DNA of 52,230 nt from Bacteroidales bacterium (GTDB lineage Bacteria; Bacteroidota; Bacteroidia; Bacteroidales; UBA1715): the NCBI GenBank assembly GCA_017642535.1, contig JAGCOW010000067.1, positions 1-52,230 of the forward strand. The letters run 5' to 3'. The first letter of the stretch is position 1; each line of letters begins with the position of its first letter. This document shows, one piece after another, positions 16,864 to 24,555 of this stretch. The translations under genes were made by a program, and so were the position numbers. The notes under the pieces were generated by a model. The model was not told the DNA's origin. It worked only from the letters and a program-made list of their open reading frames with translations, and did not search any database.

Positions 16864-18420
16864 TTATAGTTTATACCCTAATTTTTCGAACAGTTTTTCG
16901 AGTTCTTTCTTGCTCTCAGTCTCTTGTTTCAGCAATTCTCGCATATCTTTTTGCAGTTCCTTCATCTTGGCATCGAAATCAATCTGCTCATCACGATTCT
17001 TGAATTCAATATACTTGCTTGGTACAAGACTCCAACCTTTTTGTTCTACCTCCTCACGTGTTGCAGAATAGCAATATTCAGGAGTATCCTTGTAGGTCTG
17101 CTTGTTGCCTTCTTGCTGCCAATTGTGGTAGGTAGTAACTACTTTGTCTCTTGTAGCTTGGTCGAGTTCCACGTATTTCTTTTCAAACGGAACACCCATT
17201 TGGCGTAAGTCCATAAAGAGAATTTCGTTTTCGCGGTCGCGATAGTGAATTTCCTGTCCGTTTTTGTTCACCACCCTCGCTTTTTTATTATTGTTCAGAA
17301 TCCAGAGCGTTACACTTATGTCGGTGGAATAAAACAAGTTTCTTGGCAATATGATAATCGCTTCAACCTTATCGTTTTCAATAAGTTTTTTACGAATGGC
17401 GAGTTCTGTGCCATCAGCACTCAAAGCTCCATTTGCAAGAAGAAAACCCGCAACGCCATTGGTGGAGAGTTTTGAGAGGATGTTTAGAATCCAGCCATAG
17501 TTGGCGTTGGATGTCGGAGGTGTTTCGTAACCGCTCCAACGGCTATCCTGTGTGAGCTGGTTTTCCTCGCGCCAATCTTTCTGGTTGAAAGGCGGATTGG
17601 CCATGACATAATCGGCTTTCAGGTCCTTATGCTGATCGTTGTGAAAAGTGTCACCTTGTTTTATATCCGCAGAAATACCTCTGATGGCGAGGTTCATTCG
17701 CGCCAATTTAAAGGTTGTGTTGGTATTTTCTTGCCCATACACGCTGATGTTTTTTTGGTTGCCATGGTGTGCCTTCACAAACTTCATAGACTGTACAAAC
17801 ATACCCCCAGAGCCACAGCATGGGTCATAAATCTTGCCGTCATATGGTTCAATGAGTTCAGCAATGAGGTTCACGATTGATTTCGGCGTATAATATTCTC
17901 CTTTCCCTTTACCCTCGGCAATGGCGAACTTCCCTAAGAAATATTCGTAAACACGGCCAATCAAGTCGTTTTCGGAGTCAATCACAGTGTCCAGTTTGTT
18001 GATTTCGTCGAGCAACGAAGCAAACTTTGTCTTGTCAAGTCCGAGATTTGAATAATAGTTATTGGGTAAGGCACCCACCAACTGCTTATTTTTCTTTTCA
18101 ATATTGCTTAATGCATCGTCAATAATCTGGAAGATATTGGATTGCTTGGAGTTTTCCATTATGAAAGACCAACGGCAACCTTCGGGCAGGTAAAAAACAT
18201 TCTCCGCAGTGTAGAACTCTACGGTGTCAAGATATTCCTCCATCTCCAGTTCAATAAGTTCCTGTTTGCGTTGTTCAAAACGGTCACCAGCATATTTAAG
18301 AAAGATGAGACTCAGCACCACATGCTTGTATTGTGCGGGCTCCACCGCTCCACGCAGTTTGTTACACGACTCCCAGAGAGTCGACTCCATTGTTTTTGTA
18401 ATTTTTGTTGTCTTTGCCAT
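16864..18420 (-). CDS. hsdM: Type I restriction-modification DNA methyltransferase subunit
   Basis: This is the 518-residue N6-adenine methyltransferase subunit, which methylates the host site together with HsdS and forms the core of the restriction complex. The N-terminal HsdM helical domain covers about residues 10-150. The SAM-binding motif DPCCGSGG is at 199-206 and the catalytic NPPF at 275-278. The C-terminus (KELQKDMRELLKQETESKKELEKL) is a predicted coiled coil, as usual for contact with HsdS. The start is the ATG at 18420 (MAKTTKITKTMEST). It is the first gene of the island; a TATATTTG box lies 52 bases upstream. No truncation or missing motif was seen. Confidence 0.95.
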   Translation of the reverse strand: MAKTTKITKTMESTLWESCNKLRGAVEPAQYKHVVLSLIFLKYAGDRFEQRKQELIELEMEEYLDTVEFYTAENVFYLPEGCRWSFIMENSKQSNIFQIIDDALSNIEKKNKQLVGALPNNYYSNLGLDKTKFASLLDEINKLDTVIDSENDLIGRVYEYFLGKFAIAEGKGKGEYYTPKSIVNLIAELIEPYDGKIYDPCCGSGGMFVQSMKFVKAHHGNQKNISVYGQENTNTTFKLARMNLAIRGISADIKQGDTFHNDQHKDLKADYVMANPPFNQKDWREENQLTQDSRWSGYETPPTSNANYGWILNILSKLSTNGVAGFLLANGALSADGTELAIRKKLIENDKVEAIIILPRNLFYSTDISVTLWILNNNKKARVVNKNGQEIHYRDRENEILFMDLRQMGVPFEKKYVELDQATRDKVVTTYHNWQQEGNKQTYKDTPEYCYSATREEVEQKGWSLVPSKYIEFKNRDEQIDFDAKMKELQKDMRELLKQETESKKELEKLFEKLGYKL

Positions 18421-18471
18421 ATTGGGATTCTCCCGTTGTAAATACGTATTGTTCAGTATAACTATATGCTA

Positions 18472-18479
18472 CAAATATA
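18472..18479 (-). promoter_or_regulatory. Candidate -7 box of hsdM (whole island)
   Basis: TATATTTG on the minus strand fits TAnnTTTG, 52 bases before the hsdM ATG. No convincing -33 element is seen. Confidence 0.45.
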
Positions 18480-18518
18480 CGAAAATAATGAGTTTTTTAT
18501 ATATCTACAAATTAAAAT

Positions 18519-18553
18519 AACACAACGCTCTAAAAACCTTTGGGCGTTGTGTT
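18519..18553 (-). terminator. Hairpin terminator after bcp
   Basis: AACACAACGC pairs with GCGTTGTGTT across a 15-base loop. It lies 4 bases downstream of the bcp stop and is followed, on the minus strand, by ATTTTAATTTG. The T-run is imperfect. It separates bcp from the hsd promoter. Confidence 0.55.
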
Positions 18554-18557
18554 GCCC

Positions 18558-19001
18558 CTACAAAATCTGTTCACTATGATTTTTTGTATCAACCTTGCCG
18601 ATGGCGTCGATTATAATGCCGTTCTCATCAATAACGTAGGTGGTGCGAAGTGTTCCTTCGGTTGTTTTGCCGTACATTTTCTTTTCGCCCCATGCTTCGT
18701 ATGCTTTTAATATTGTGAGGTCGGTGTCGGCAATAAGATGGAATGGCAGGTCGTATTTCGCAATAAAACGCTTATGCGAGGCACTGCTGTCACGGCTTAC
18801 GCCAAGCACCTCGTAACCCAATGCGAGAAAACGGTGGTAGTTGTCGCGCAAGTCACACGCCTCGGCGGTACAACCCGGAGTGCTATCCTTGGGATAAAAA
18901 TAAAGCACTAACTTTTTACCAGCAAAATCGCTGAGTTTCACTGTATTACCATTTTCATCGTTGCCCTCGAAATACGGAGCTTTTGTTCCTTTTGTCAACA
19001 T
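18558..19001 (-). CDS. bcp: Thiol peroxidase, BCP/PrxQ-type peroxiredoxin
   Basis: The 147-residue cytoplasmic peroxiredoxin reduces hydrogen and organic peroxides with electrons from thioredoxin. The peroxidatic Cys44 lies in DSTPGCTAEACDLRD, and the PrxQ-type resolving Cys49 is five residues later. The conserved YFYPKDSTPGCT and GVSRDSSASHKRF blocks are present. Length is slightly short (150-156 is usual) because the C-terminus ends soon after KNHSEQIL, but no key residue is missing. Start is the ATG at 19001 (MLTKGTKAPYFEG). A TATATTTG box (19058-19051) lies 49 bases upstream in the gap after the ABC gene, and a hairpin follows the stop, so it is probably transcribed alone. Confidence 0.92.
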   Translation of the reverse strand: MLTKGTKAPYFEGNDENGNTVKLSDFAGKKLVLYFYPKDSTPGCTAEACDLRDNYHRFLALGYEVLGVSRDSSASHKRFIAKYDLPFHLIADTDLTILKAYEAWGEKKMYGKTTEGTLRTTYVIDENGIIIDAIGKVDTKNHSEQIL

Positions 19002-19050
19002 ACTGTTTTAAATTATTGTGGTAAAGGTAACGTTTTTGTGATTAACATTT

Positions 19051-19058
19051 CAAATATA
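19051..19058 (-). promoter_or_regulatory. Candidate -7 box of bcp
   Basis: TATATTTG on the minus strand fits TAnnTTTG, 49 bases before the bcp ATG, within the gap downstream of the ABC exporter gene. No -33 match is seen. Confidence 0.4.
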
Positions 19059-19066
19059 TGAAAACA

Positions 19067-20857
19067 TTATAGTTCTATCGTCTGCGCCAATTTCTCAATG
19101 TTAAGACTTCGTGCCGAAGCATCTACAATTTCCTTGTAAACGCCACCTTGTTTATACACCTCGTCGGGATTGCCGCTTTGTTCCACGCGACCTTCTTTCA
19201 GCGCATAGATTTGGTCGCTGTCGATGATTTGCGAAATGGAATGCGAGATGATGATTACCGTGCGGTTTTTCTTCATATCGTCGATAGCTGTCTTGATTTG
19301 TTCCGTAGCAACCGCATCGAGAGACGCCGTAGGCTCGTCAAGGAAAATTATCGGCGGATTTTTCAAAAACATGCGGGCTATGGCAATGCGTTGCTGCTGT
19401 CCGCCCGAAAGTTCCGTTGCCGATGTTTCAAATTTGCGTGGCAAATCCATTATCTGGTCATAAACATACGCCTTTTTCGCAGCTTCCAGTACTTCCTCGT
19501 GCGTTGCATCGGGACGACCATAACGGATATTTTCCTCTATGCTCCCTTCAAAAATGTGATTTTTCTGCAAAACCAAACCAATATGTTCTCTAAGATATTG
19601 CGTATCGTATTCTTTTAAATCAACGCCATCAAGTTTTATGCTTCCGCAATCTGGTTCGTAGAATTTATCCAAAAGATTGATGATGGTTGATTTTCCCGCT
19701 CCACTCAACCCGACGAATGCGGTAATTTTGCCACTTTCTATGTTCATGGAAATGTCGTGTAACGCCTTTGTGCCATTGGGATAGGTGAAATCCACGTGCG
19801 AAACTTCTATATTTCCGTGAATGGTTTCTGGGCGGTACGTTCCGCTTGTTTCCACCTCGGAATCGGCATTGAGAATGTCGAAGAAACTCTCGGCATAGAC
19901 AAGGGCATCGTTCATATCGTCGAAAATTCGTTGTAACTGACTAATCGGAGCTGTGACGTTTGCAAACAACATCACGTGATACATGATTTTTCCGATTGTC
20001 ATTCCCGGATAGTCAATCAGCACAAGATAGGCCGTAAGAATAATGATAAGAACCGTTCCCAACTGACGGACGAACGTTTTCAGCGCATCGTAATAAAACG
20101 ACGTCCGACGGACGTTCATCTGATTGTCGTAAAACTCACTTTGAATCTTGCCATGTTTCTCATTTTCAATGTTTTCACGATTAAACGACTTTATCACGTG
20201 AATGCTCTCAATGATGTTCATGATTCCATGGCTCCGCTTCTCGTGCGACGTACGCATATTTCGTCGCCAGCCCTTTAGTTTCCGTGCCTGACGAATGGTT
20301 ATAATAAAATACACGGGAACGATGGCGAGGGCCGTCAATCCGACATATACGTTTGCCGAAAACATCAGAATCAAGGCTATGATGGCACTCGTAAACAGCG
20401 GGAGCAAGTCGATGAAAAAATTCTGGACCGTCCTCGACAAATTCATCACACCCTGTGTTATTCTTGTCTGTAACATACCCGCGGCATTCTCCTCGTGCGA
20501 GAAAAAAGCGACACGAAATGTGAGTATTTTTTCAACCACAGCCAGCGACATATCTTTTGAAACGCCGATACGCATTTTTTCGCCGAAGAAATTCTGCGCA
20601 TACGTAACAAGTGCCGAAATCAACTCTTTCGACAATAGAATAATACTAATGACCGTCAGTATTTTTGCCGCCTTAGCCCACGTAAAGTCAACGGTACCAA
20701 CCAATTGATTTATGGCATCAACAGTCTTGTCAAGGACAATTGCATTTACCTGTGCCAACAAAGAACCAATAAGCGTAAGGATAAGCGTGATGAGCACTAT
20801 CCACCGATATGGACGGACAAAACCAGAGATGTTTTTAAACAACTGAATGAGATTCAT
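19067..20857 (-). CDS. ABC exporter, fused membrane and ATPase domains
   Basis: The 596-residue half-transporter starts at the ATG at 20857 (MNLIQLFKNISGFVRPYRW). Residues about 15-310 are an ABC exporter membrane domain with six helices. Residues about 340-580 are the nucleotide-binding domain: Walker A GLSGAGKST, Q-loop in IGLVLQKNHIF, signature LSGGQQQR, Walker B IIFLDEPTAS, switch His in VIIISHS. It should work as a homodimer in the inner membrane, exporting a lipid, drug or peptide; the substrate cannot be read from the sequence. It is divergent from pyrG. The intervening 237 bases hold the conserved element at 20958-21044. Confidence 0.93.
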   Translation of the reverse strand: MNLIQLFKNISGFVRPYRWIVLITLILTLIGSLLAQVNAIVLDKTVDAINQLVGTVDFTWAKAAKILTVISIILLSKELISALVTYAQNFFGEKMRIGVSKDMSLAVVEKILTFRVAFFSHEENAAGMLQTRITQGVMNLSRTVQNFFIDLLPLFTSAIIALILMFSANVYVGLTALAIVPVYFIITIRQARKLKGWRRNMRTSHEKRSHGIMNIIESIHVIKSFNRENIENEKHGKIQSEFYDNQMNVRRTSFYYDALKTFVRQLGTVLIIILTAYLVLIDYPGMTIGKIMYHVMLFANVTAPISQLQRIFDDMNDALVYAESFFDILNADSEVETSGTYRPETIHGNIEVSHVDFTYPNGTKALHDISMNIESGKITAFVGLSGAGKSTIINLLDKFYEPDCGSIKLDGVDLKEYDTQYLREHIGLVLQKNHIFEGSIEENIRYGRPDATHEEVLEAAKKAYVYDQIMDLPRKFETSATELSGGQQQRIAIARMFLKNPPIIFLDEPTASLDAVATEQIKTAIDDMKKNRTVIIISHSISQIIDSDQIYALKEGRVEQSGNPDEVYKQGGVYKEIVDASARSLNIEKLAQTIEL

Positions 20858-20957
20858 TATAATAATTTGAACACCACTGCAAGAATACAAACTTTTTATT
20901 GGTTATGGAAGTTTGTCATAAAAAAATAGATAACAAAATTACGCCCTTACTTTTTCC

Positions 20958-21044
20958 TACGAAAAACACGTAATTTCTTATATTTATAAACTTTTTGTTT
21001 AATTTTACTTTTAGATTGAAAGAAAAATTCGTTGATTTGCAAAT
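20958..21044. repeat. Conserved intergenic element, copy B (between ABC exporter and pyrG)
   Basis: The first 22 bases are identical to 3521-3542, and a second block (ACTTTTAGATTGAAAG) appears at the same offset of 49 bases as in copy A. It lies 51 bases before the pyrG start and about 100 bases upstream of the ABC exporter start on the other strand, so it could serve either. A small inverted repeat, CAAAC-GATT-GTTTG (21051-21064), follows immediately. Confidence 0.6.
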
Positions 21045-21094
21045 GAAAAACAAACGATTGTTTGCTTCATAATTGTAAACTAAAATTTTGTGTC

Positions 21095-22702
21095 GTGGCA
21101 AAAACTAAATATATATTTGTAACCGGCGGTGTTGTGTCGGGTTTAGGAAAAGGTATTATTTCATCTTCAATTGGGAAACTCCTCCAAGCACGAGGTTTCC
21201 ACGTTACTATCCAGAAACTCGACCCCTACCTCAACATTGACCCGGGAACGCTGAATCCATACGAACATGGAGAATGCTACGTGACAACCGACGGAGCTGA
21301 AACCGACCTCGACCTTGGTCACTACGAACGTTTTCTTGACCACGAGACAACTCAGGCAAACAACATTACTACGGGAAGAATTTATCGTAACGTGATTGAA
21401 AAAGAGCGTCGCGGCGATTTCCTTGGCAAAACGGTACAAATCATTCCTCATATAACCGATGAAATCAAACACAACATTCAGGCTGTGGGTAACAAGGGCT
21501 ACGATTTTGTCATTACCGAAATTGGTGGAACTGTAGGCGATATTGAGTCCCTGCCGTTCATCGAGGCAATTCGTCAGATGAAATGGGAAATGGAACACGA
21601 CTGCTTGTTTGTGCATCTTACGCTTGTTCCGTTTTTGGAAGCAAGTCAGGAATTGAAGACAAAACCGACGCAACACTCGGTAAAGCAATTGCAACAAGCT
21701 GGTGTTCAGCCCGATATACTCGTACTTCGCACTGAGCACGAACTTTCAACGGAACTTCGTCGAAAAGTTGGCCAATTCTGTAACGTTGACCTGGATTCAG
21801 TAGTGCAGTCGGTTGACCAAAAAACCATCTACCAAGTTCCCATTGCCATGGCGGAACAAAATCTTGACGAAACCATTTTAAGAAAATTCGGTATGGAAGT
21901 TGGCGAAAAACCGCCAATGATTCCGTGGAGAACGTTTTTGCAGAATTTCTACAATCCGCAAACAACCATTCAGGTTGCATTGGTGGGAAAATATGTGGAA
22001 TTACCCGACGCATACAAATCTATCTTGGAATCGTTCATTCACGCCGGAGCAGTGCATAAATGCAAAGTCAAGGTGAAACTTGTTCAGTCAGAGCAACTTA
22101 CCAAAGAGAATGTACAGCAAGAACTTGCCGACTGCTCTGGGGTATTGGTTGCTCCAGGATTTGGAAACCGTGGCATTGAAGGAAAATTCGTGGCGATACA
22201 ATTTGCCCGAGAAAACAAGATTCCGTTCCTTGGCATCTGTTTGGGAATGCAATGTGCCGTAATTGAATTTGCGAGAAACGTGCTTGGACACACTAACGCA
22301 CACTCAACGGAAATGAATCCCGACACGCCATATCCCGTCATCGACATTATGGAAAGCCAGAAAAACCTTACGCAGATGGGTGGAACAATGCGTCTTGGCA
22401 GTTATCCTTGTTCGCTCAAGCCCAACTCGCTTGCATCAAAAATCTATGGCACCGATAAAATCGTAGAACGCCATCGTCATCGTTATGAATTCAATAACAA
22501 TTATTTACAAGAATTTGAACAAGCAGGTATGGTTGCCACAGGTATAAATCCCGAATCGAATTTGGTCGAAATTGTTGAAATACCATCACATCCGTGGTTT
22601 GTAGCCGTACAATTCCATCCAGAATACCGAAGTCGCGTAATCAATCCACACCCGCTGTTCGTGGAATTTGTAAAAGCAGCGATGGAACATTCCGTGCAAT
22701 AA
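21095..22702 (+). CDS. pyrG: CTP synthase
   Basis: The 535-residue enzyme makes CTP from UTP, ATP and glutamine, the last step of pyrimidine nucleotide synthesis. The start is the GTG at 21095 (VAKTKYIFVTGGVVSGLGKGI), which aligns with the family N-terminus; an upstream TTG extension is not family-like. The synthetase half (about residues 1-265) has the P-loop-like GGVVSGLGKG and the YEHGECYVTTDGAETDLDLGHYERF block (quoted as landmarks). The class I glutaminase half has the nucleophile Cys in FLGICLGMQ and the His/Glu in QFHPEYRSR. Length is normal (about 535-545). No ribosome binding site stands out. It faces the nucleotide theme of purF-carAB elsewhere in the window and shares an upstream element with purF. 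Confidence 0.97.
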   Translation: MAKTKYIFVTGGVVSGLGKGIISSSIGKLLQARGFHVTIQKLDPYLNIDPGTLNPYEHGECYVTTDGAETDLDLGHYERFLDHETTQANNITTGRIYRNVIEKERRGDFLGKTVQIIPHITDEIKHNIQAVGNKGYDFVITEIGGTVGDIESLPFIEAIRQMKWEMEHDCLFVHLTLVPFLEASQELKTKPTQHSVKQLQQAGVQPDILVLRTEHELSTELRRKVGQFCNVDLDSVVQSVDQKTIYQVPIAMAEQNLDETILRKFGMEVGEKPPMIPWRTFLQNFYNPQTTIQVALVGKYVELPDAYKSILESFIHAGAVHKCKVKVKLVQSEQLTKENVQQELADCSGVLVAPGFGNRGIEGKFVAIQFARENKIPFLGICLGMQCAVIEFARNVLGHTNAHSTEMNPDTPYPVIDIMESQKNLTQMGGTMRLGSYPCSLKPNSLASKIYGTDKIVERHRHRYEFNNNYLQEFEQAGMVATGINPESNLVEIVEIPSHPWFVAVQFHPEYRSRVINPHPLFVEFVKAAMEHSVQ

Positions 22703-22755
22703 CTGCTACCGAGCAATAAGAATCTGAACATTGCACACCATTGGTAGGCAAAATG

Positions 22756-22785
22756 CTTGTTTTTTCTAAAATTTGTCTATCTTTG
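22756..22785 (+). promoter_or_regulatory. Promoter of the glycosyltransferase pair
   Basis: -33 CTTG at 22756-22759, 18 bases, then -7 TATCTTTG at 22778-22785. The ATG follows 17 bases later. Both elements and the spacing fit the Bacteroidetes promoter. Confidence 0.6.
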
Positions 22786-22802
22786 AACACTATTTTTACC
22801 TA

Positions 22803-23531
22803 ATGAAAACGGATAGTGTAGTCATAATTCCAACGTATAACGAGAAGGAGAATATTGAAAATATTGTCCGTCGAGTCTTTTCTTACGAAAAAGAATTTGA
22901 CGTTCTCGTGGTTGACGACAATTCCCCCGATGGTACGGCAAGCATTGTTAAAAATTTACAGCAAGAGTTTTCGGAACGACTATTTTTGCTGGAACGTCCT
23001 GGGAAACAAGGACTTGGCGTCGCCTATATTGCAGGATTCCGTTGGTGTCTTGACCACAATTATGACTATATTTTCGAAATGGATGCCGATTTTTCGCACA
23101 ATCCCGACGATTTAATCAGATTGTACGAGGCCTGTGCCTTGCAAGGAGCAGATATGTCGGTTGGTTCGCGATATGTTACGGGGGTAAACGTGGTGAACTG
23201 GCCTATGAAACGCGTATTGCTTTCATATTGTGCTTCAAAATACGTTCGTCTTATTACAAGAATGCCGTTACGCGACGCAACCGCAGGGTTTGTGTGCTAC
23301 ACCTCAAAGGTATTGAAGGCATTAGATTTTGATACAATCAAGTTCAAAGGGTACGGATTTCAGATTGAGATGAAATTCAAAACGTGGTACAAAGGATTCA
23401 AAATCGTGGAAGTGCCCATCATATTCACCGACCGCAAAGAAGGCACGTCGAAAATGAGCGGTGGAATCATAAAAGAAGCGGCAATAGGCGTTATTGCATT
23501 GAAAATCAAGTCAATGTTCAAGAAGATTTGA
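22803..23531 (+). CDS. Polyprenol monophosphomannose synthase-like glycosyltransferase (GT2)
   Basis: The 242-residue GT2 enzyme resembles dolichol-phosphate mannosyltransferase (DPM1): it moves a hexose from a nucleotide sugar to a polyprenyl phosphate on the inner face of the membrane. Visible motifs are PTYNEKENIENI (residues 10-21), VVDDNSPDGT (around 40), the metal-binding FEMDADFSHNPDD (DAD, around 95), and the family block ATAGFVCYTSKVL. The C-terminal amphipathic end lacks the two extra membrane helices of longer homologues. The ATG at 22803 (MKTDSVVIIPTYN) is chosen over an upstream alternative because the promoter box lies between them. The next glycosyltransferase overlaps its stop codon. 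Confidence 0.88.
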   Translation: MKTDSVVIIPTYNEKENIENIVRRVFSYEKEFDVLVVDDNSPDGTASIVKNLQQEFSERLFLLERPGKQGLGVAYIAGFRWCLDHNYDYIFEMDADFSHNPDDLIRLYEACALQGADMSVGSRYVTGVNVVNWPMKRVLLSYCASKYVRLITRMPLRDATAGFVCYTSKVLKALDFDTIKFKGYGFQIEMKFKTWYKGFKIVEVPIIFTDRKEGTSKMSGGIIKEAAIGVIALKIKSMFKKI

Positions 23532-24553
23532 ACAGAGTTTCTGACATACGAAACCAGATTGTGATAATCTCTCCCCTCGATTGGGGCTTGGGACATGCCA
23601 CTCGTTGCATTCCCATCATCAAAGAATTGCAAAAAAACGGGAACACGTGCATTATTGCTTCATCGGGACGCTCTCACGAACTGCTCAAGCAAGAATTTCC
23701 GGAACTGATTCACGAACAGATTCCCGAATATAACATTTCGTACAGCACCAATGCGGTTTCCACGTTTTTCAAGTTATTGATTCAAATTCCCAAAGCTCTG
23801 ATAACAAAGAACACCGAGGGACATTTAGCCAATGAATTGGTGCAGAAATACAATGCCACATATTTGATTGCCGACAACCGCTTCGGAATGCACAGCAAAC
23901 TTTGTAAGTCAGTCTATATCACACATCAAATCAGAATCCGACTACCGCTGATTTTCCGTTGGCTGGAATATCCGTTTCATCTTGCAAACAAGTCCATCAT
24001 ACGACGATTTGACGAGTGCTGGATTCCCGATTACAAAGGGAGCAAGAACCTTTCGGGAATTTTATCGCATAGCTGGCGTATTCCCAATTGCTACTACATT
24101 GGTCCTCTTTCGGGCCGAAACGCAATAGAATGCGACACGCAATTCGACATAGTCGCCATTCTTTCGGGTCCGGAACCACAACGTGGGATTTTCGAGACGA
24201 AACTGCGAGAAATCCTTCCGCACCTACCATACAAATCGTGCATTATCCGTGGTGTAGTGGCTCATAAGAACAATTCCACAAAAATTGGGAATTGCAAAAT
24301 TCAGACATTTGCCACAAACGACGAGATTACAAAACTAATCTGCGGAAGCCGTCTGGTTATTTCCCGTGCAGGATATAGTTCCATAATGGACTATGAAAAA
24401 CTTGGCTGCAAGGCAATACTTGTTCCTACTCCGGGACAAAGCGAACAAGTATATCTGTCACATTATCTTGAACATAAGGAACGATACTGGAGAGTTACAC
24501 AACGAAAAATGTCTGAGAAACTACCTGTAGTCTTGGAAGAAATCCTCAACTAA
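23528..24553 (+). CDS. MurG-like (GT28-type) glycosyltransferase
   Basis: The 341-residue protein resembles the GT28/MurG superfamily. The N-terminal Rossmann motif is SPLDWGLGHATRCIPIIKEL. The C-terminal donor-binding part has TNDEITKLICGSRLVISRAGYSSIMDYEKLGCKAILVPTPGQSEQ (cited as the region near residues 260-310), where RAGYSSIMD is the hallmark glycine-rich nucleotide-sugar loop. I suggest the TTG at 23528, which overlaps the preceding stop as TTGA and would couple translation; a GTG a few codons downstream is an alternative. The protein has no signal peptide. With the GT2 gene it probably modifies a lipid-linked or surface glycan. The substrate is unknown. It ends 2 bases from the convergent LRR gene. 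Confidence 0.78.
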   Translation: MNRVSDIRNQIVIISPLDWGLGHATRCIPIIKELQKNGNTCIIASSGRSHELLKQEFPELIHEQIPEYNISYSTNAVSTFFKLLIQIPKALITKNTEGHLANELVQKYNATYLIADNRFGMHSKLCKSVYITHQIRIRLPLIFRWLEYPFHLANKSIIRRFDECWIPDYKGSKNLSGILSHSWRIPNCYYIGPLSGRNAIECDTQFDIVAILSGPEPQRGIFETKLREILPHLPYKSCIIRGVVAHKNNSTKIGNCKIQTFATNDEITKLICGSRLVISRAGYSSIMDYEKLGCKAILVPTPGQSEQVYLSHYLEHKERYWRVTQRKMSEKLPVVLEEILN

Positions 24554-24555
24554 CG

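Noticed and set aside
22694..22736. Terminator after pyrG
   Set aside because: GTGCAAT/ATTGCAC is only 7 bases with a 29-base loop and no T-run, so it is too weak to call.
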